A stretch of DNA of 64,000 bases from Streblospio benedicti (GCA_019095985.1 CM032669.1:40838922-40902921); one strand, 5' to 3'; shown: positions 43,891 to 55,654, counted from the stretch's first letter. Made by a program: numbers and translations. The notes: a model not told the origin generated them from the sequence alone.

Positions 43891-44238
43891 CCTTTATGCA
43901 TTTAACAAACATAAAAGTAAAATTGAAACTCTGAGGTACGAGAGCTATTTATTCAAATGTTAACATGATTTCATTTTTTAAAGTGAAAAAATCACAATAG
44001 AGATTATATAATTTCTTTCATTGTTCATTATAATGACCAGAAGTCATTACTATTCTATTTATAAATGATTATCTCATATGAAATAAGCAGTACGATGTGA
44101 CAATGGAGGTCATCAGACATTGAAGTGGAATATAAGAAAGGCTTTGTAATAGAATAGGTTTTAAGGCTGATAATCATTGAATCTAAATTAGATGGTTTGA
44201 ACATTGATATTATGAAAGTTGTGATATTATGAAAATTG
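43891..44238. other. no gene seen
   Basis: AT-rich region upstream of the gene; nothing recognised. Confidence 0.4.
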
Positions 44239-44240
44239 CT

Positions 44241-44431
44241 CAGTAAACCCCCTCTCATTTGAACACTTTTTGATTAAGTGAAAAGTGTCCACATATAAAA
44301 GTTGTCCTTAAAAAAGAGGTAAACTTTGTGTATGATTCATAAGAAAAATAGGAAATGGGAGAAGTGAAAAGTGTATACATATCACAGATGTCGTTTACAG
44401 GGAGGTGTCCACATGGATAAGTTTCACTGTA
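44241..44431. mobile_element. R8 MITE, full length
   Basis: CAGTAAACCCCC at the left and GATAAGTTTCACTGTA at the right are imperfect inverted ends. AAAGTGTCCACATATAAAAG and GGTGTCCACATGG are the arms. About 190 bp, non-coding. Confidence 0.65.
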
Positions 44432-44529
44432 CTGGTCTAATTGCATAAGAAATGTGCTTATTATTCACAATTTCATAGCATGCTTGAGCAACTTTGCAAG
44501 TCATTGACATCTTTGTTATACTATACATA

Positions 44530-44888
44530 TACCGTATTTATTCTAATAAACATACAGTGCACTTACAAAAAACAAATTTCAAACAAAAACAAAAACACAA
44601 GGGATGTCTAATAAGCACATCCGGACAATTTTTCGTGGTTCTTGCATTTTTCCTTTTATCGCGCACTTTGAATGCTAAATGTCAACATGTATGAACCGCG
44701 AACATTGTTTCACAATGCACCCAACATGGTTTACGTGATTATGCGAATAATACCGGCATGTTAGTCTTACAATATGGCGCCAGGTAAGTCAAATCTTTGC
44801 AAAAAAAGCTAGATTTGTGTAATTTTATCTGTGTAAACAGGGGGGTGCGCTTAAAAGGACAGGTACGCTTATAAGGACAAATACAGTG
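44530..44888. mobile_element. R5 MITE, full length
   Basis: TACCGTATTTATTCTAATAA at the left and GCGCTTAAAAGGACAGG...TAAGGACAAATACAGTG at the right form inverted ends. GTCTAATAAGCACATCC and GGGGGGTGCGCTTAAAAGG are the subterminal arms. About 360 bp without coding capacity. A left-end fragment also lies at about 61839. Confidence 0.65.
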
Positions 44889-45119
44889 TTTAGTTACTGC
44901 ACAGTAGTGTGCAACCAATTGTGGAACAGTTTGCTCTACACCCACCTCATGAAACGACCAAGACTTTAACCCATGACATTCTTCATGAGTCGAACAGTGT
45001 ATCAACACTGCCAGAGAACCACACACGTAAGATACAGTTTGAAAAAAAAAACAAGGTTAACATTTTCAAAAAATGACGTAAATTCATTTTCCACGTAATT
45101 CTATCGTGCCACATCTAAA

Positions 45120-45465
45120 TTGGCTGTAGGCGATAAATGCATCATACATGGTAGAAGAAGAAGAAGAGTGATAACTCAAAAGTTATCTCTTCCATTTTAC
45201 TTATCACTAAATTTGACACCCTCATTGCTCATTGGAGCGAGATAATCCGGGACGAGAACACGACTACGTAATGAATCTTTGCTGTCCAAATGCACAATGG
45301 ACGTCTTCTTTCATCTCGACATGGTCTTTATCATCGCTCGCTGATACGCCAACTTTGTAGTCAGCAAAACGTTATGCTTTACAGGCCAAAGTGACGAACA
45401 ACCGATGATGCCCTTATCAGACGTCATTTCTCTACCGTCGGCAGCCATTTTTTCATTTGTTGTGT
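45120..45465. promoter_or_regulatory. candidate regulatory island
   Basis: GAGCGAGATAATCCGGGACG, CGACTACGTAATGAATC, TTATCATCGCTCGCTGATAC, CTTATCAGACGTCATTTC and GTCGGCAGCCATTTTT. CpG-retaining and unique. Confidence 0.45.
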
Positions 45466-45540
45466 TTTTTTGTGTGCTTCGTGTTATGTCGAATATGTTT
45501 GCGTGAAAGCTTGTGGGTTTTTAGATTAGATAGTGCTTAT

Positions 45541-45864
45541 GTGGATGAGTGGAGAGGGAGTTGGATTCGCAACTAGAAGGTTGTAGGCTCAATTACTGGT
45601 CGGGTCTGGTGGTGGTTGTTGAGCAAACTCGTCCTGGAAAAGTTGGACACTGCTGCGTCGTACCTACAATGCTAAATAGGTACAGGTCAGATGAATGATC
45701 TCTAATGTAAGTGATTAGCACAGTTGCAATTGTGCTATATACGCCCGAGGGAGTTGAGATGAGCAATATAGAGTGACAAGTATACCAATGACCTGATGTA
45801 AATGCTGTAAAGACTGAGCATATATAGTTGACTATAAAGCCTGTACATTTACATTTTGGGGTTC
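45541..45864 (+). mobile_element. tRNA-derived SINE, family B
   Basis: GGAGTTGGATTCGCAACTAG and GGTTGTAGGCTCAATTACTG form a tRNA-like head with a degenerate B box. The body has GTTGAGCAAACTCG, AAATAGGTACAGGTCAG and ACCTGATGTAAATGCTG, and the tail GTACATTTACATTTTGG. Shared with 63207-63597 throughout. Confidence 0.75.
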
Positions 45865-46019
45865 GATTACTGGTTGGGTCTGGTTATGATTGATGCTCTT
45901 ATCACTGGTCATTTTTCTACATTCGGTTATTTGTTGTCTTCTTTTGTGTACATCTTGTTAGGGCTCAATCTGACAGTTATGAATGTTAATTGCCAATAAA
46001 ATTCCAGTACCATAGATGT

Positions 46020-46238
46020 GAAATACAATACAACCCTTCTCTTGAACACAACAGCATTATTGAGACCAATTCTACAAAGAGACCATGTTTCATGGTCCCC
46101 AACCCTTAATGAAGAAGAGACCATTGCAAACCTCCATGAAGAGACCACGTCTAGATATCATTTGGTTATCTTGAATAGTAGTTATCTCAAACATTTTAAT
46201 TGTGTTTCTACATATTTGAGATAACAAGGTTCTACTGT
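46020..46238 (+). mobile_element. R1-R4 composite MITE
   Basis: The left half is R1 (ATTGAGACCAATTCTACAAAG, CCATGAAGAGACCACGTC). From about 46155 it is R4 (TTTGGTTATCTTGAATAG, GAGATAACAAGG) ending GTTCTACTGTAC. Either an R4 insertion or a recombined element sharing the CAGTAGAA end. Confidence 0.55.
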
Positions 46239-46615
46239 ACTAAAGCTGTGAAGTGGGGCTCTCCAAGCTGCATTGAAACACATGAACATGATGAAGGGAG
46301 GAGATCATGGTTTTTGAATCATCTCAAATTTCAAGTCATAAGAATGATACATAATGTAAGTAATATGAAGCGAAACAGTCAATCTAGAAATTTAACTTAT
46401 CACAGTCTGTAATAAACAGTTCCAACTGTAACAAAGGTGCCGAGTGTACACTCCAAGTCTTAGTTCACTCATATCATCTTTAAACTGGCCAAGTCTTAAG
46501 CTACCTCCCTACTTCAAAAACTCGCAATCCTTTATTGAACATAAAGACACTAAAAAGCTAAGAGCACCAGCCATATAGCTGAGGTGTGGAGTGGCCACTC
46601 GAAAGCTCCCTGAAG
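46239..46615. other. no gene seen
   Basis: No supported feature. Confidence 0.35.
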
Positions 46616-46619
46616 AAAC

Positions 46620-46870
46620 AGTGCAGCCACGGTGGGCCTCTCAGACCCAACTATACAGATAACGCGCTTTTGTCAATCTATCAACAAAGCTGTACGCGGG
46701 ACGAGTTACGGGGACGCTTCAAAGGCGCGTCTTGTGTGGCACTTGGCTGAAGGCAGCACTACGTTACACACACTCGGCTGGAGGGTCCGGCAGCGTTTGA
46801 ACTGGCGAGGCGGTTATCAGTATGTAGACGGCTGCTGAGAGCTCATTGGAGATTAGAGCATCCACAAACT
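46620..46870. promoter_or_regulatory. CpG-rich candidate regulatory island
   Basis: ATACAGATAACGCGCTTTTG, TCAATCTATCAACAAAGC (TCF-like), GGGACGAGTTACGGGGACG, GGCGAGGCGGTTATCAG and GTAGACGGCTGCTGAGAGC. Confidence 0.45.
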
Positions 46871-47120
46871 AGGACTGAGGCGGGAATCTAAATGATGGGA
46901 ACTTTTAGTGAGATGTTCTTGCTTGGGATGTGCAAGACTATAAGGGTAATGTTATGTTTATAGTAGTGAGATCATTCTATCTATGCATGAGTTGTATCTT
47001 TGCCTGCATGAGCGAGCATCACTAAACGATGGTTACATGAAAGCAGTTTTTAGGGAGATCTATATGTATTTCTTTTCTAATGCTTTTGAATTCATTTCAA
47101 ACCTTCTCTCACTTGCATCT
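46871..47120. other. no gene seen
   Basis: AT-rich, nothing recognised. Confidence 0.35.
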
Positions 47121-47124
47121 TTTA

Positions 47125-47225
47125 ACAGCTTGCTGCTTGGGGTAACGGTATCATTCTGGTCTCACAACCTTGGGGTCTCGAGTTTGAGTCCCGCCAGGGC
47201 CACTTGATGTAGTTAAATGGAAGCA
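47125..47225 (+). mobile_element. tRNA-derived SINE head
   Basis: TTGCTGCTTGGGGTAACGG (A-box-like) and CTCGAGTTTGAGTCCCGCC (B box) spaced as in a tRNA. The cloverleaf is imperfect and the 3' part looks like SINE body (CCACTTGATGTAG), so a SINE is favoured over a tRNA gene. Confidence 0.5.
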
Positions 47226-47850
47226 TAGGGTTGTAAAACCTGTCTTCAGTTATGTCTATTTTGGTAGACATGTGCTTGAATGAGAGATGTGATATGAGAG
47301 AGAAGGTTTGAAATTTTAGTAAGACGTTCTTGCAGCTTAGTAAGGAAATGCGACGAGATCTTTTCCTTTGAAAGGGAGTTCGTTTTTTTCCAATGCTCAT
47401 ACAGAGACAATTTGGTAGATGTCGTTTTAACACTTAGACATTCAAACTTTGTATTTGTAAAAATTTTACATTTATCATACACAGTCATACACCAGCTTTA
47501 CGTTCCATTGATTGTGGGGAAGTTTTAGTATGAAGTTCTTGCTTTGTGGTTGGATTGTGTTAGAGATTGTTATTTCCTTTTACATCAAAGACCGTGGATC
47601 ATCTCGATTTACACATTGCAGATAGAGCCCAGAAGCATAGAGGTCAATATCTGTGTGAAAACTATATTTATTTATTTATTGTATTAAGTGTGATGGTCAA
47701 CATATGAATGAGGTCTTCAAGCCAGTTTTGCCCATTTTGTCACACTTAAAACATAATCAAAATTGGTATTTGCGATGAATCTTATGATATTCCATATCTA
47801 CAGCTATGCCAAAAAACTTAATGTTTTCATTACTACAGGTATAAGTTCAT
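47226..47850. other. no gene seen
   Basis: Unsupported 80-103 codon minus-strand frames; their products are Ser/Lys/Thr-rich with no domain. AT-rich. Confidence 0.35.
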
Positions 47851-47854
47851 ATAA

Positions 47855-48032
47855 ACTGCATACAACTATCCAAAGCCCCATGGACTTTTAGGCTGCAAAA
47901 TCACCAGTAAAGAGCATATATGGGCTTTCACATGAATGTACATTTACATTGGAATTTCAATGGTCAGATTTTGACACAATCTAAATTTTTGAGTGGGCCT
48001 ATAGATAGGAGTGGTTGTATACATTAGTGTTC
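47855..48032 (+). mobile_element. R2 MITE
   Basis: CATACAACTATCCAAAGCCC and ATGGACTTTTAGGC at the left, TTTACATTGGAATTTCAATG inside, GAGTGGTTGTATACATTAG at the right. Confidence 0.75.
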
Positions 48033-48655
48033 GGGCTATTGCCCCTGCGTTAGTATTGGCATACGATCTACATAAGCCAAATGTTATATAATTAACCCAA
48101 TTTATCCGTCAAATCCCTATTCTATTATTAGCAATTTGTTGTTTACCAAGTCCTTTCGTTCCATATTTACAAGTCATCCAAAGTGCTTTATAAGTCCTCC
48201 ACCTACTCTGTCAACTTTCTTTTTTTCCAGTTGGTACGAGCCACAAGTGCCCACTGAAAACAAGGTAGCGCTTTCTCTACACAAATCACTTTCTTGCACT
48301 TACTTTAGAGAACTTAATCTTCATTTGGGAAATCAAATCTAAGGATGATAATACGCACGCAGTTAATGTTTTTTTTAAAGATTTAAGCATCCATTTAGCA
48401 TTGAAACTGAGTTTGATCTTAATAAGGTGGTGTGATTTTTCCATTTTATCATACCAGGCATATATAATTCCCAACCCGCGGGATAATCCCCCTTATCTAT
48501 CCATAACCATACCCGAAATATGACTTTTGATATTTCAAAATTTGAGGCCTGAGGGTAATTTCTTACCCAAATGATTTAGAGATTATTATTAGATAGTTTA
48601 TTAGTGATTGTTTTAAATGTATCATGAATAAGAGATACACATTGCTATTTTGGAA
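48033..48655. other. no gene seen
   Basis: AT-rich. The ORF-sized frames at 48136 and 48286 lack support. Confidence 0.35.
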
Positions 48656-48657
48656 AA

Positions 48658-48858
48658 TACATGCTCACATATCATACACTAGCATGTAAACACACATAGG
48701 TTTTAGATTGAACATTTATCAAATTAGGGACTGGGTTTTTATGGGAATGCACATTTGCATTGGAATTTCAATAGTTTAGAGTTTGATTTCGTCCCTAATT
48801 TGGGGTAGGCCTTTGCATGAGCACAGGCTGTTAGATGGTCGTATACTGTACCTGTACC
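48658..48858 (+). mobile_element. R2 MITE, diverged
   Basis: GTTTTAGATTGAACATTTATC, TTTGCATTGGAATTTCAATAG and AGGCTGTTAGATGGTCGTATAC. The left terminus is poor. Confidence 0.65.
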
Positions 48859-48884
48859 TATTGCAACTTACATACGGCATTTCA

Positions 48885-49150
48885 CAACCCAGCGGATGAT
48901 GATATCTCAATCAGAAGCACCTGACTGCTGCTATGGCGAGTGCGTCTGCTGTCTATACACAGGCTCTCCACGTGGAGTGGCCGCACAACGCGCCTATACA
49001 CCCCATGTTGTCTTTGTGTCCATCCATCACCACAATCTGTCAAGTGTGACAGGGGCAGCCTTGTGATGTGGAGTGTCCGTAACGTCTATAATGATGGATT
49101 CTCTGATGGACATTATTGGAGTTTGATGTGTGCCACTTACGGATGATTTC
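48885..49150. promoter_or_regulatory. weak candidate regulatory island
   Basis: GCTATGGCGAGTGCGTCTG, GTGGCCGCACAACGCGCC and CAAGTGTGACAGGGGC. CpG-retaining; moderate to weak. Confidence 0.3.
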
Positions 49151-49245
49151 TTGTGTGATTCAAGTGTCATAATATGTCATGAGGATCCTGGCACAGTAAG
49201 CTGGGCTGTTATAGTGGATTGTTAGGTAAATGTTAATGTTGGCAT

Positions 49246-49428
49246 GCAGTAGAACCTACCAGTTAGACCACCTTTTTAAAGAGGCCACATCTGCAATGAA
49301 AAACCATTTCTAACTGTCCCAAGCCTTCATAAAGCTACTAAAATGAACCTTCTATAGAGAATACCTGTCTATTGAGGCTACTGGAAGGACAGTTCTAGGG
49401 TGGTTTTAATAGAGGTTTGACTGTATAT
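49246..49428 (+). mobile_element. R1 MITE, full length
   Basis: GCAGTAGAACCTACCAGTTA at the left and GGTGGTTTTAATAGAGG with TTTGACTGTATA at the right. Confidence 0.75.
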
Positions 49429-49442
49429 CTAGGATAGAAGCA

Positions 49443-49565
49443 TACAGTGGCATATCCAGGGTGTGGTTTTGAGAGCGGGGTCTCGTGTCTATGTATGCAT
49501 CGTTTTGACAAGGTCTTGGACCTGTTAGGTCACACGGTGCGGAGGTCTATGTGCCACACCCACCC
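49443..49565. repeat. R6-like remnant
   Basis: GGCATATCCAGGGTGTGG resembles the R6 left end and CCACACCCACCCGCTGG its GC-rich interior. Weak. Confidence 0.3.
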
Positions 49566-50360
49566 GCTGGTGGAAAATATTGAACTTGTTATTGCATATA
49601 ATATATATGTTAAAACGTAAATGTAAAGCTATATGTTTCCAACCAAACTTACCGACTAAGTTTGCAATTTGTGCTTGGTGATTGGTACACACAGCTTTTA
49701 CTTTTCATAGAAACTCAGGAACACTGTATAAAAAGCAGTATTGGTGGTTTGTGGCAATTACTCTATAGTCCGGACCCATGCTCAATCTCATTCACAGTGC
49801 CTTCTTCAAAGTGTGCAGCTTTCATGAAGCAATGGTTTTAAAAATAGTTGACAATTAACAAGAATGATTGGGGATGAGTTGGCGTAAAACCCACATTTTT
49901 GTCAAACTGGGAGTCAAACCCACATTCTTAAGGTGTTTGAGCCTGTCTATAGCCGTGAATACAATGAAAAGACTATAGACATAAAAACAAAAAAGGGCGT
50001 TTGGTTTACCATATCCCAACAATGATAAGATAAAGATAAGAGCTGCAACTGTCTCTGGATTATCATAAGGCTGCTGATCTATCGGTACACTATGTGTGTT
50101 GACTGTTGAGAGAATCAAATAATTAAACCATGATTTTGACCATCTCTAGCTAATGAACAAATGACTGTAAATGAAGACACAAGAAATATCACACGTCACC
50201 CATAATGAACGTCTTAAGACACTAATGATCTGATGTGTGTTTGCCAGGCTTGCTTGTGTGTACCATCCTAATCCCTTTCTCTCAGTTCTCTATCTATTAG
50301 TGGTAGAAGCGTGCTTACTTTAGAGAACTGGGAGAGAGAGAGAGAGGACTAGAATTGTAA
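49566..50360. other. no gene seen
   Basis: AT-rich with a (GA)n run at about 50330-50346. A short inverted B-box-like segment at 49910 (GAGTCAAACCCACATTC) may be SINE debris. Confidence 0.4.
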
Positions 50361-50364
50361 TGGC

Positions 50365-50674
50365 CATATAGACTAATAGATTAAAGCAGAAAAAACACAA
50401 GAGATCAATACGATAATGAATTTCTCAAGAAGCCGAAGACAGACTCTCCCCGTTTCTACCTTATCACACCATGACTAGCATATCAGCGGACACGTTATGA
50501 TCAGAGAATGAAATACTTGAACGTCGAAATCTTAAACGATCATTAACTAACGAGCACAATCAAACGACTATATAGACTAATAGATGAGAAGAGATCACTC
50601 CGATAATGAATCTAAGAGAGAGACTCTTCCCCTTATCACAGTATGACTGACGTGTCTGCACACACGGCGTGTTA
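50365..50674 (+). repeat. local duplication at an island edge
   Basis: 50365-50497 and 50568-50674 share TATAGACTAATAGAT, AGAGATCA, CGATAATGAAT, AGACTCT, CCCC-TTATCACA and ATGACT, ending in CACG. The offset is about 203 bp, with internal deletions in the right copy. Confidence 0.65.
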
Positions 50675-51130
50675 GCACAGCACATACCCGTGCACTCGAC
50701 GCCAAGTGCGGGCTGTCCACGTCACCTTGTAACTGACGTGGCATCAAAGTCGTCTGATGGAGGGCTCTCGCCGAGTATCAACACGCCACAATGGCCGGTC
50801 TGTTACACCGGCGCGCCGTCAACCCGAAACGCCAGCTTTATAGACATGTGTGCAAACGGCCGCTTATCAAGCGAGTTTTGTGTCCGTGATGCGCAGGTAA
50901 ACAACGCTTGTTTTGCCAAGTCAGTGAGGTCTTTGTTTTGCGTAATTGTGTCTTTGTTATAACGGCGTATGTGCACAACGGCTTATCGGCGTTTCCGCCG
51001 CCGCCAAAGGCAAAAAACGCTTCCGTAAAAGTGTTTATCGCTGGCGAACACATGTACAAGTCTCTCTCCAGCAGTCTTGGCTAGATATTTATAGTCTGTC
51101 GAAGAATGGCGCGACTGTTTTAAGATGTTG
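50640..51130. promoter_or_regulatory. CpG-rich candidate regulatory island
   Basis: GTAACTGACGTGGCATC, TTACACCGGCGCGCCGTC, AAACGGCCGCTTATCAAGCG, ATAACGGCGTATGTGC and TTTCCGCCGCCGCCAAAGG. Overlapping frames on both strands argue against coding. Confidence 0.5.
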
Positions 51131-51330
51131 TCATTAATGGTATTTCAAAGCAATCATGAAATGGATATGTCAATCACTTTTGCATATATCTTTGATGTGT
51201 TTAAATGAATATAGCTTTTTATGTTTGATCATGATGTAGGCACGGATGTACAGAGAAAATGAAAATTGTGGTATGAAGTATAGACAGGTGTAGAAACCTG
51301 GGGTCTGAGTCATAGCACAGTTAATGACTG
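51131..51330. other. no gene seen
   Basis: AT-rich, featureless. Confidence 0.35.
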
Positions 51331-51334
51331 TCGA

Positions 51335-51478
51335 TAAGCAGATCTAGGGGTGCCCCTACCCAGCCCTTTCATTTTTTGTGGGACTTTTGCCATCTTTGCA
51401 AACCTTCCCCATAGTAAACTCATGAAATCATGTGGGTGCCCCCTCCTTTGCAAAAAACTGGATCTGCCATTGACCAAC
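51335..51478. mobile_element. R6 MITE
   Basis: GCAGATCTAGGGGTGCCCC at the left and AAAACTGGATCTGCCATTG at the right are inverted ends. CATGAAATCATGTGGGTGCC matches the interior at 5170-5200. Confidence 0.6.
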
Positions 51479-51579
51479 TAATTGCATTTTTATGCATGTT
51501 GTTCAATATGCTGTGTTATCCCACAAGATTGTTCAAGACTTACTATTACTTGGAGGCCAAGGCTATATTCATTTCCAAC

Positions 51580-51690
51580 GTGTATATCTCAAAGCCACTA
51601 CCTCAAGTGGTAGTGGTTGTGGGTTTGAGTCCTGTCAGTGGCTATGTGATATAGAAGGAACCCTCTCATGTTAATACCAACACCCAAGTC
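51580..51690 (+). mobile_element. tRNA-derived SINE, family A
   Basis: TGGTAGTGGTTGTGGGTTTG and AGTCCTGTCAGTGGC, then TATGTGATATAG, as at 56050 and 21935. Confidence 0.55.
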
Positions 51691-51975
51691 GCTCAAAACT
51701 GTAACACTATTATCTTTATGTATAAGTGTGTTGAAAATCCAGTAGTATCGATTAAATATCTTTCATAAATCATTAAACCTGGATGTCCAATCTTCATAGA
51801 GTTACTATGTCTTTATGTTATGTCTTAATATGATGATTTCAGGCCATATATGAAATGCTGAAACTCCGTCCACGAATATAGTCTGTCTCTGGGTCACCAA
51901 CCCACTTAGTTCTACAAACAAAATAAATTAATTGATCACTTTTGACGTTGACAAAATGCAGAAAACATTACCAAA
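51691..51975. other. no gene seen
   Basis: AT-rich, nothing recognised. Confidence 0.35.
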
Positions 51976-51979
51976 TTTT

Positions 51980-52570
51980 ATGGAAAGGATTCGGCGAGTG
52001 TCTTTAAATCTTATGAAGAGGGTTGAGGACTAATGAAAAGACTCCGAGATCGCTTCGTGGAGGTCACGATTTGACGACAGCCATAATCACATCATATATA
52101 AAGTAACGATGATGTAAAACGTGGCACAAAACTGTCAGATTAAAGCGGAGCCGACGCATAAAGCCACAAATCATGCACGTTTACGTCCACTACACGCGCA
52201 CCTAATGGCTACTTAAAGGTGGAAGCTGCTTGTAACGAATCATATAATGAATCATCTTCCTCTCGAACGAATAACGTGGCACTAACTAATCACATGTCAA
52301 GTTCATCATAAAAAATACACAGACTTGGATCATCCGGCCCAATGATGGATGCAGGTCGCGAAATGTGAGATTTATCAGCAGGTATAAATACGCGGCTGAG
52401 TGAGTGGCTCTTCACAATGCTTTATGGAGGTAGGAACAAGTATTACGCTTACGATAAAGTTGCGGGCATCGTAAATTCCCTGTTGATCACGATGCGGTGA
52501 ATGATGTGGCAGGTCAGGGGACGTTTTTCATGCGGGAATGAAGTGCCGCTTGATTCAGTGAAGAGTCATA
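51980..52570. promoter_or_regulatory. candidate regulatory island cluster
   Basis: GATTCGGCGAGTGTCTTTAA, GATTAAAGCGGAGCCGACGC, ATAAAGCCACAAATCATGC, TAATGGCTACTTAAAGG, ATCATCCGGCCCAATGATGG and GGTATAAATACGCGGC, a TATA-like word. A cryptic promoter near 52381 is possible but no transcript start is evident. Confidence 0.45.
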
Positions 52571-53035
52571 TAATGGTTTTAACACCTACTATACTGTAGG
52601 ACACGTGGGGTCTCTGTTAGTATGAAGTTGACTTCTAATGCTCTTCATAAAGTTTTTATAATGGTGTTTACTAAGCAATACTACCATACTGCATACTGTA
52701 GTACATGTGTGGGCTAGGTGTACAGTCGTTTTTTTATTTTGTCCAAATTTTAATTAGTGAACGTTAAAGTACGAGTTTGTTCTTAGTTGACTTAACATCT
52801 ACACCAGGTCATTGACCTCTCTGAATTCGATGTGTAGAATACAGCAGATTGCAATATATATGTACAAGTAAAGTAAAGTAAAAGAAAATAGATTTGTCTT
52901 GCATATGAGTTTTTGTAATCTCTGCAGGAGAGAGCAACTTATTAATAATTATATATCTAGTCTGTTCAAAAAAAGACTGAATTCTAAGTCAAGTCAACAT
53001 CTCTTAACTTTTCTAAATTTGGAAAGCAATAAATT
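52571..53035. other. no gene seen
   Basis: AT-rich; AAGTAAAGTAAAGTAAAAG microsatellite at about 52867. Confidence 0.4.
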
Positions 53036-53310
53036 TTCAAGACGATCAGATTAAAACGCCTACCCAATTGAGATGCTGTATATTTAATCAACTGACAGCT
53101 TCAATGGCCAACGATCTAATGAATTTATTGTCCTCCTTCAGAACGCCAAAATTGGATGCTTATCTTTTGATATACGTTTATATTATTGTTATTAATCTAT
53201 TATGTATTCGATAGCGATATGGTATTATGTTTATATATGGCTCATTCAGATCGGATTAATCGTTTTATAATCATTATTAATGGCAGTAACCGCTCTAGCT
53301 TTTAGACAAA
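53036..53310. promoter_or_regulatory. weak AT-rich candidate island
   Basis: TATTCGATAGCGATATGG, CAGATCGGATTAATCGTTTT and TTATTAATGGCAGTAACCGC. Homeobox-like cores. Low confidence. Confidence 0.25.
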
Positions 53311-53865
53311 ATGATGACATTTTAAAAAAGAGATGCATGTTTTTGTGCAGTGGTCACATTCTGTAACAGAGTCATAATATGTTATTGACTGAACCATTTT
53401 TATGCCATGTTTCATGACAATGATGGAATAAATGTTTTATCAGATGCTAAAGTGTAACAGAAAAGTGACAGAAATTATATCATCTATGTTAATACAAGAC
53501 ACTATAATACAATGCATACAATATTCTTACGCCATGCTTGCAGGGATTGCACCCCCCACTCCCTAAATTCCTGCATTCTGATTGGTTTAGAAGATTTTTA
53601 CATAATTTTAGACCTTGTGACACAAATAGTTCCAAACGTTTCTCAATTGACCAGGTTTGGAAATACAAAATTTGAAAAATCACAATTTGATACTGAAGAG
53701 AGAATTGAAGAAAAAACAGTTTGTTTTATTCAAGGAAGGCATCAAATTATTTACTGAAATTTCAACACTTTCCCCAAGGTTCAAGTACAAAAAACCTCAA
53801 CCAAATCAACAACTAATTGATGGGACAATATGAAAAACACTAAAGCAGCGAAAGGTGTAAACTTC
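53311..53865. other. no gene seen
   Basis: An 81-codon frame at 53512 lacks domain resemblance; AT-rich otherwise. Confidence 0.35.
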
Positions 53866-53869
53866 TGAC

Positions 53870-54345
53870 AGATACAACCTCGCCTACTAAGTCTCCATTT
53901 CATCAAGAACAATTACAGTGGGAGCAGCGATTCATTGTAACGTCTATCTGAGAAACAATGCAATATAGATTCCTGCACGGAGCATTCAAATCGCCGTCCG
54001 TCACGATAATAGCGCCGAGTCATCGTAAATCATGATTGGTTTGCCTAACACTGACAGATTCGGTGATTACACGAGAAATGGATCTTTTTTAGGCGTCAAA
54101 CTTTGACAGATATTCTTGTTATTCTAAGCGGGCAAGGGAATTCTCGCAAAACCGAATGACAAATCACGTGTGACGAGTGAAATGGATGGCTGACGGAACG
54201 CCGCCATCTGTCTTGTAAGTGAAATGAAAATATTTCAGAGCGGAAAAGCCAGCGAGATGGAGCGGCGCCATGCTTCTTCCCGGTTTGTAATAATCGCGAG
54301 GTTCGGAGACGACAACGACGATGCTTTATGTTGAGTAACGTTACG
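53870..54345. promoter_or_regulatory. candidate regulatory island cluster
   Basis: TCAAATCGCCGTCCGTCACG, ATAATAGCGCCGAGTCATCG, GTAAATCATGATTGGTTTG, ACAGATTCGGTGATTACACG, GACGGAACGCCGCCATCTG and AGCGGCGCCATGCTTC. The CGCCATC words are YY1-like. Confidence 0.5.
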
Positions 54346-54710
54346 AAGATTAATTGTGTGCTGTCTGGGAATATGTTAAAGTAAATGTATGATGTATGAG
54401 TTGTACAGTGTACTGAGCATAAACTCAGTAAACTTTACTTGTACATCATGTCATTGGCATCCTTGTGACACTATATTTCCTTCTCAACTCCCTGGGGAGT
54501 GTAGAGCACATTGCAAATCTAGCGCATTTTGCTCATCATTCACTCTAATGTTCACTCGTCTCATCTGTACCTATTTAACTCGTAGGTACTAAAATGCAGT
54601 GTGCAACTGTTTAAAAGTTTGCTCAACATCCACAACTAGATCTGGCCGGGTAATGAATCCATGTACTTGTACTTGTACACATGTACTTGGAAAATGTTGC
54701 TGTAGTAACC
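54346..54710. other. no gene seen
   Basis: Short ACTTGTAC repeats at 54663-54685. No coding support. Confidence 0.35.
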
Positions 54711-54714
54711 AGTA

Positions 54715-54905
54715 GAGATTATATGTGCTCCTATTCCCTCCATAAAGATCTAGCAGATCTTGGTAATGCTCAAACTGACCCTAGTGATCGAAAGGCCAGT
54801 TGAATGACGGAAAGGGCTGCTGAAATGTAGACTTGACAGCCAGGCAACACCTTCAGAATGAGGAAGAGTTAGAGCCTAATCAAATAAATTTAAGGTTTTA
54901 TTGTT
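54715..54905 (+). mobile_element. SINE-like repeat 3' part, family C
   Basis: GAAAGGGCTGCTGAAATGTAG, CAGCCAGGCAACACC and a CCTAATCAAATAAATTTAAG end correspond in order to 62560-62650. No B box is clear, so the element class is uncertain. Confidence 0.45.
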
Positions 54906-55650
54906 TGAGTAGTTTTTCTTGGTATAGCAAGTTTAAAAAGTTTGTTCGTAGACTACAATGTTACAAAAAGATAGCCATGTGATGTACTATTGTACTACTA
55001 ATATTAGCCCAGTTATCTAATGCAGGTTTTTACATAATTTTTCAACATGACACAGCAGTCAACCTCTTAATGGTTTATTTTGGGGGAGCAAATATTTGGG
55101 TGGTATTCTAAAAGCATTTATCAGGCTGGCATCTACTAAGAAAGTTACCCTAAAAGATAAATGAAGCGTTTAGAGTTTGATTATATAGAAAAGTCACTTC
55201 GTTTTGTTTCAAGTAGATGATTTGTCTCAGCTCGTATCCCATATATAGTAGCAAACTGCCATTATTAAGGATGTAATCATAATAAATATGACATTTTTGA
55301 TTATCTGAATATTGTTTCAAATGGTTATTACTTTATTCCTTTGATCTTAGATAATAAATACTTACAAAAGTCTAAAACCAGTACAATCTGGATCTTCGTT
55401 TTTGTATATCTTTATCATTATATACATGTATGATAATATAAGACTACATTTAATTTGAAGCATTTGAACGATGCATATGTGTGACATGAGTTATTGATTT
55501 GACTAATATCACTCATCTGCCATATTGAGACCAAAATGAGGCTCGTACCACATGATCTTTTATATTCACAATAGTGAATGGAGTACAAAATCAACTAAAA
55601 ACACACGCAATCTTACTTCAATGTTCAGGCCCGTATATCATATGTAAAAT
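54906..55650. other. no gene seen
   Basis: AT-rich, featureless. Confidence 0.4.
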
Positions 55651-55654
55651 GAAC

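Noticed and set aside
47130-47205. tRNA gene with A and B boxes
   Set aside because: The acceptor stem does not pair convincingly and the 3' sequence looks like SINE body.
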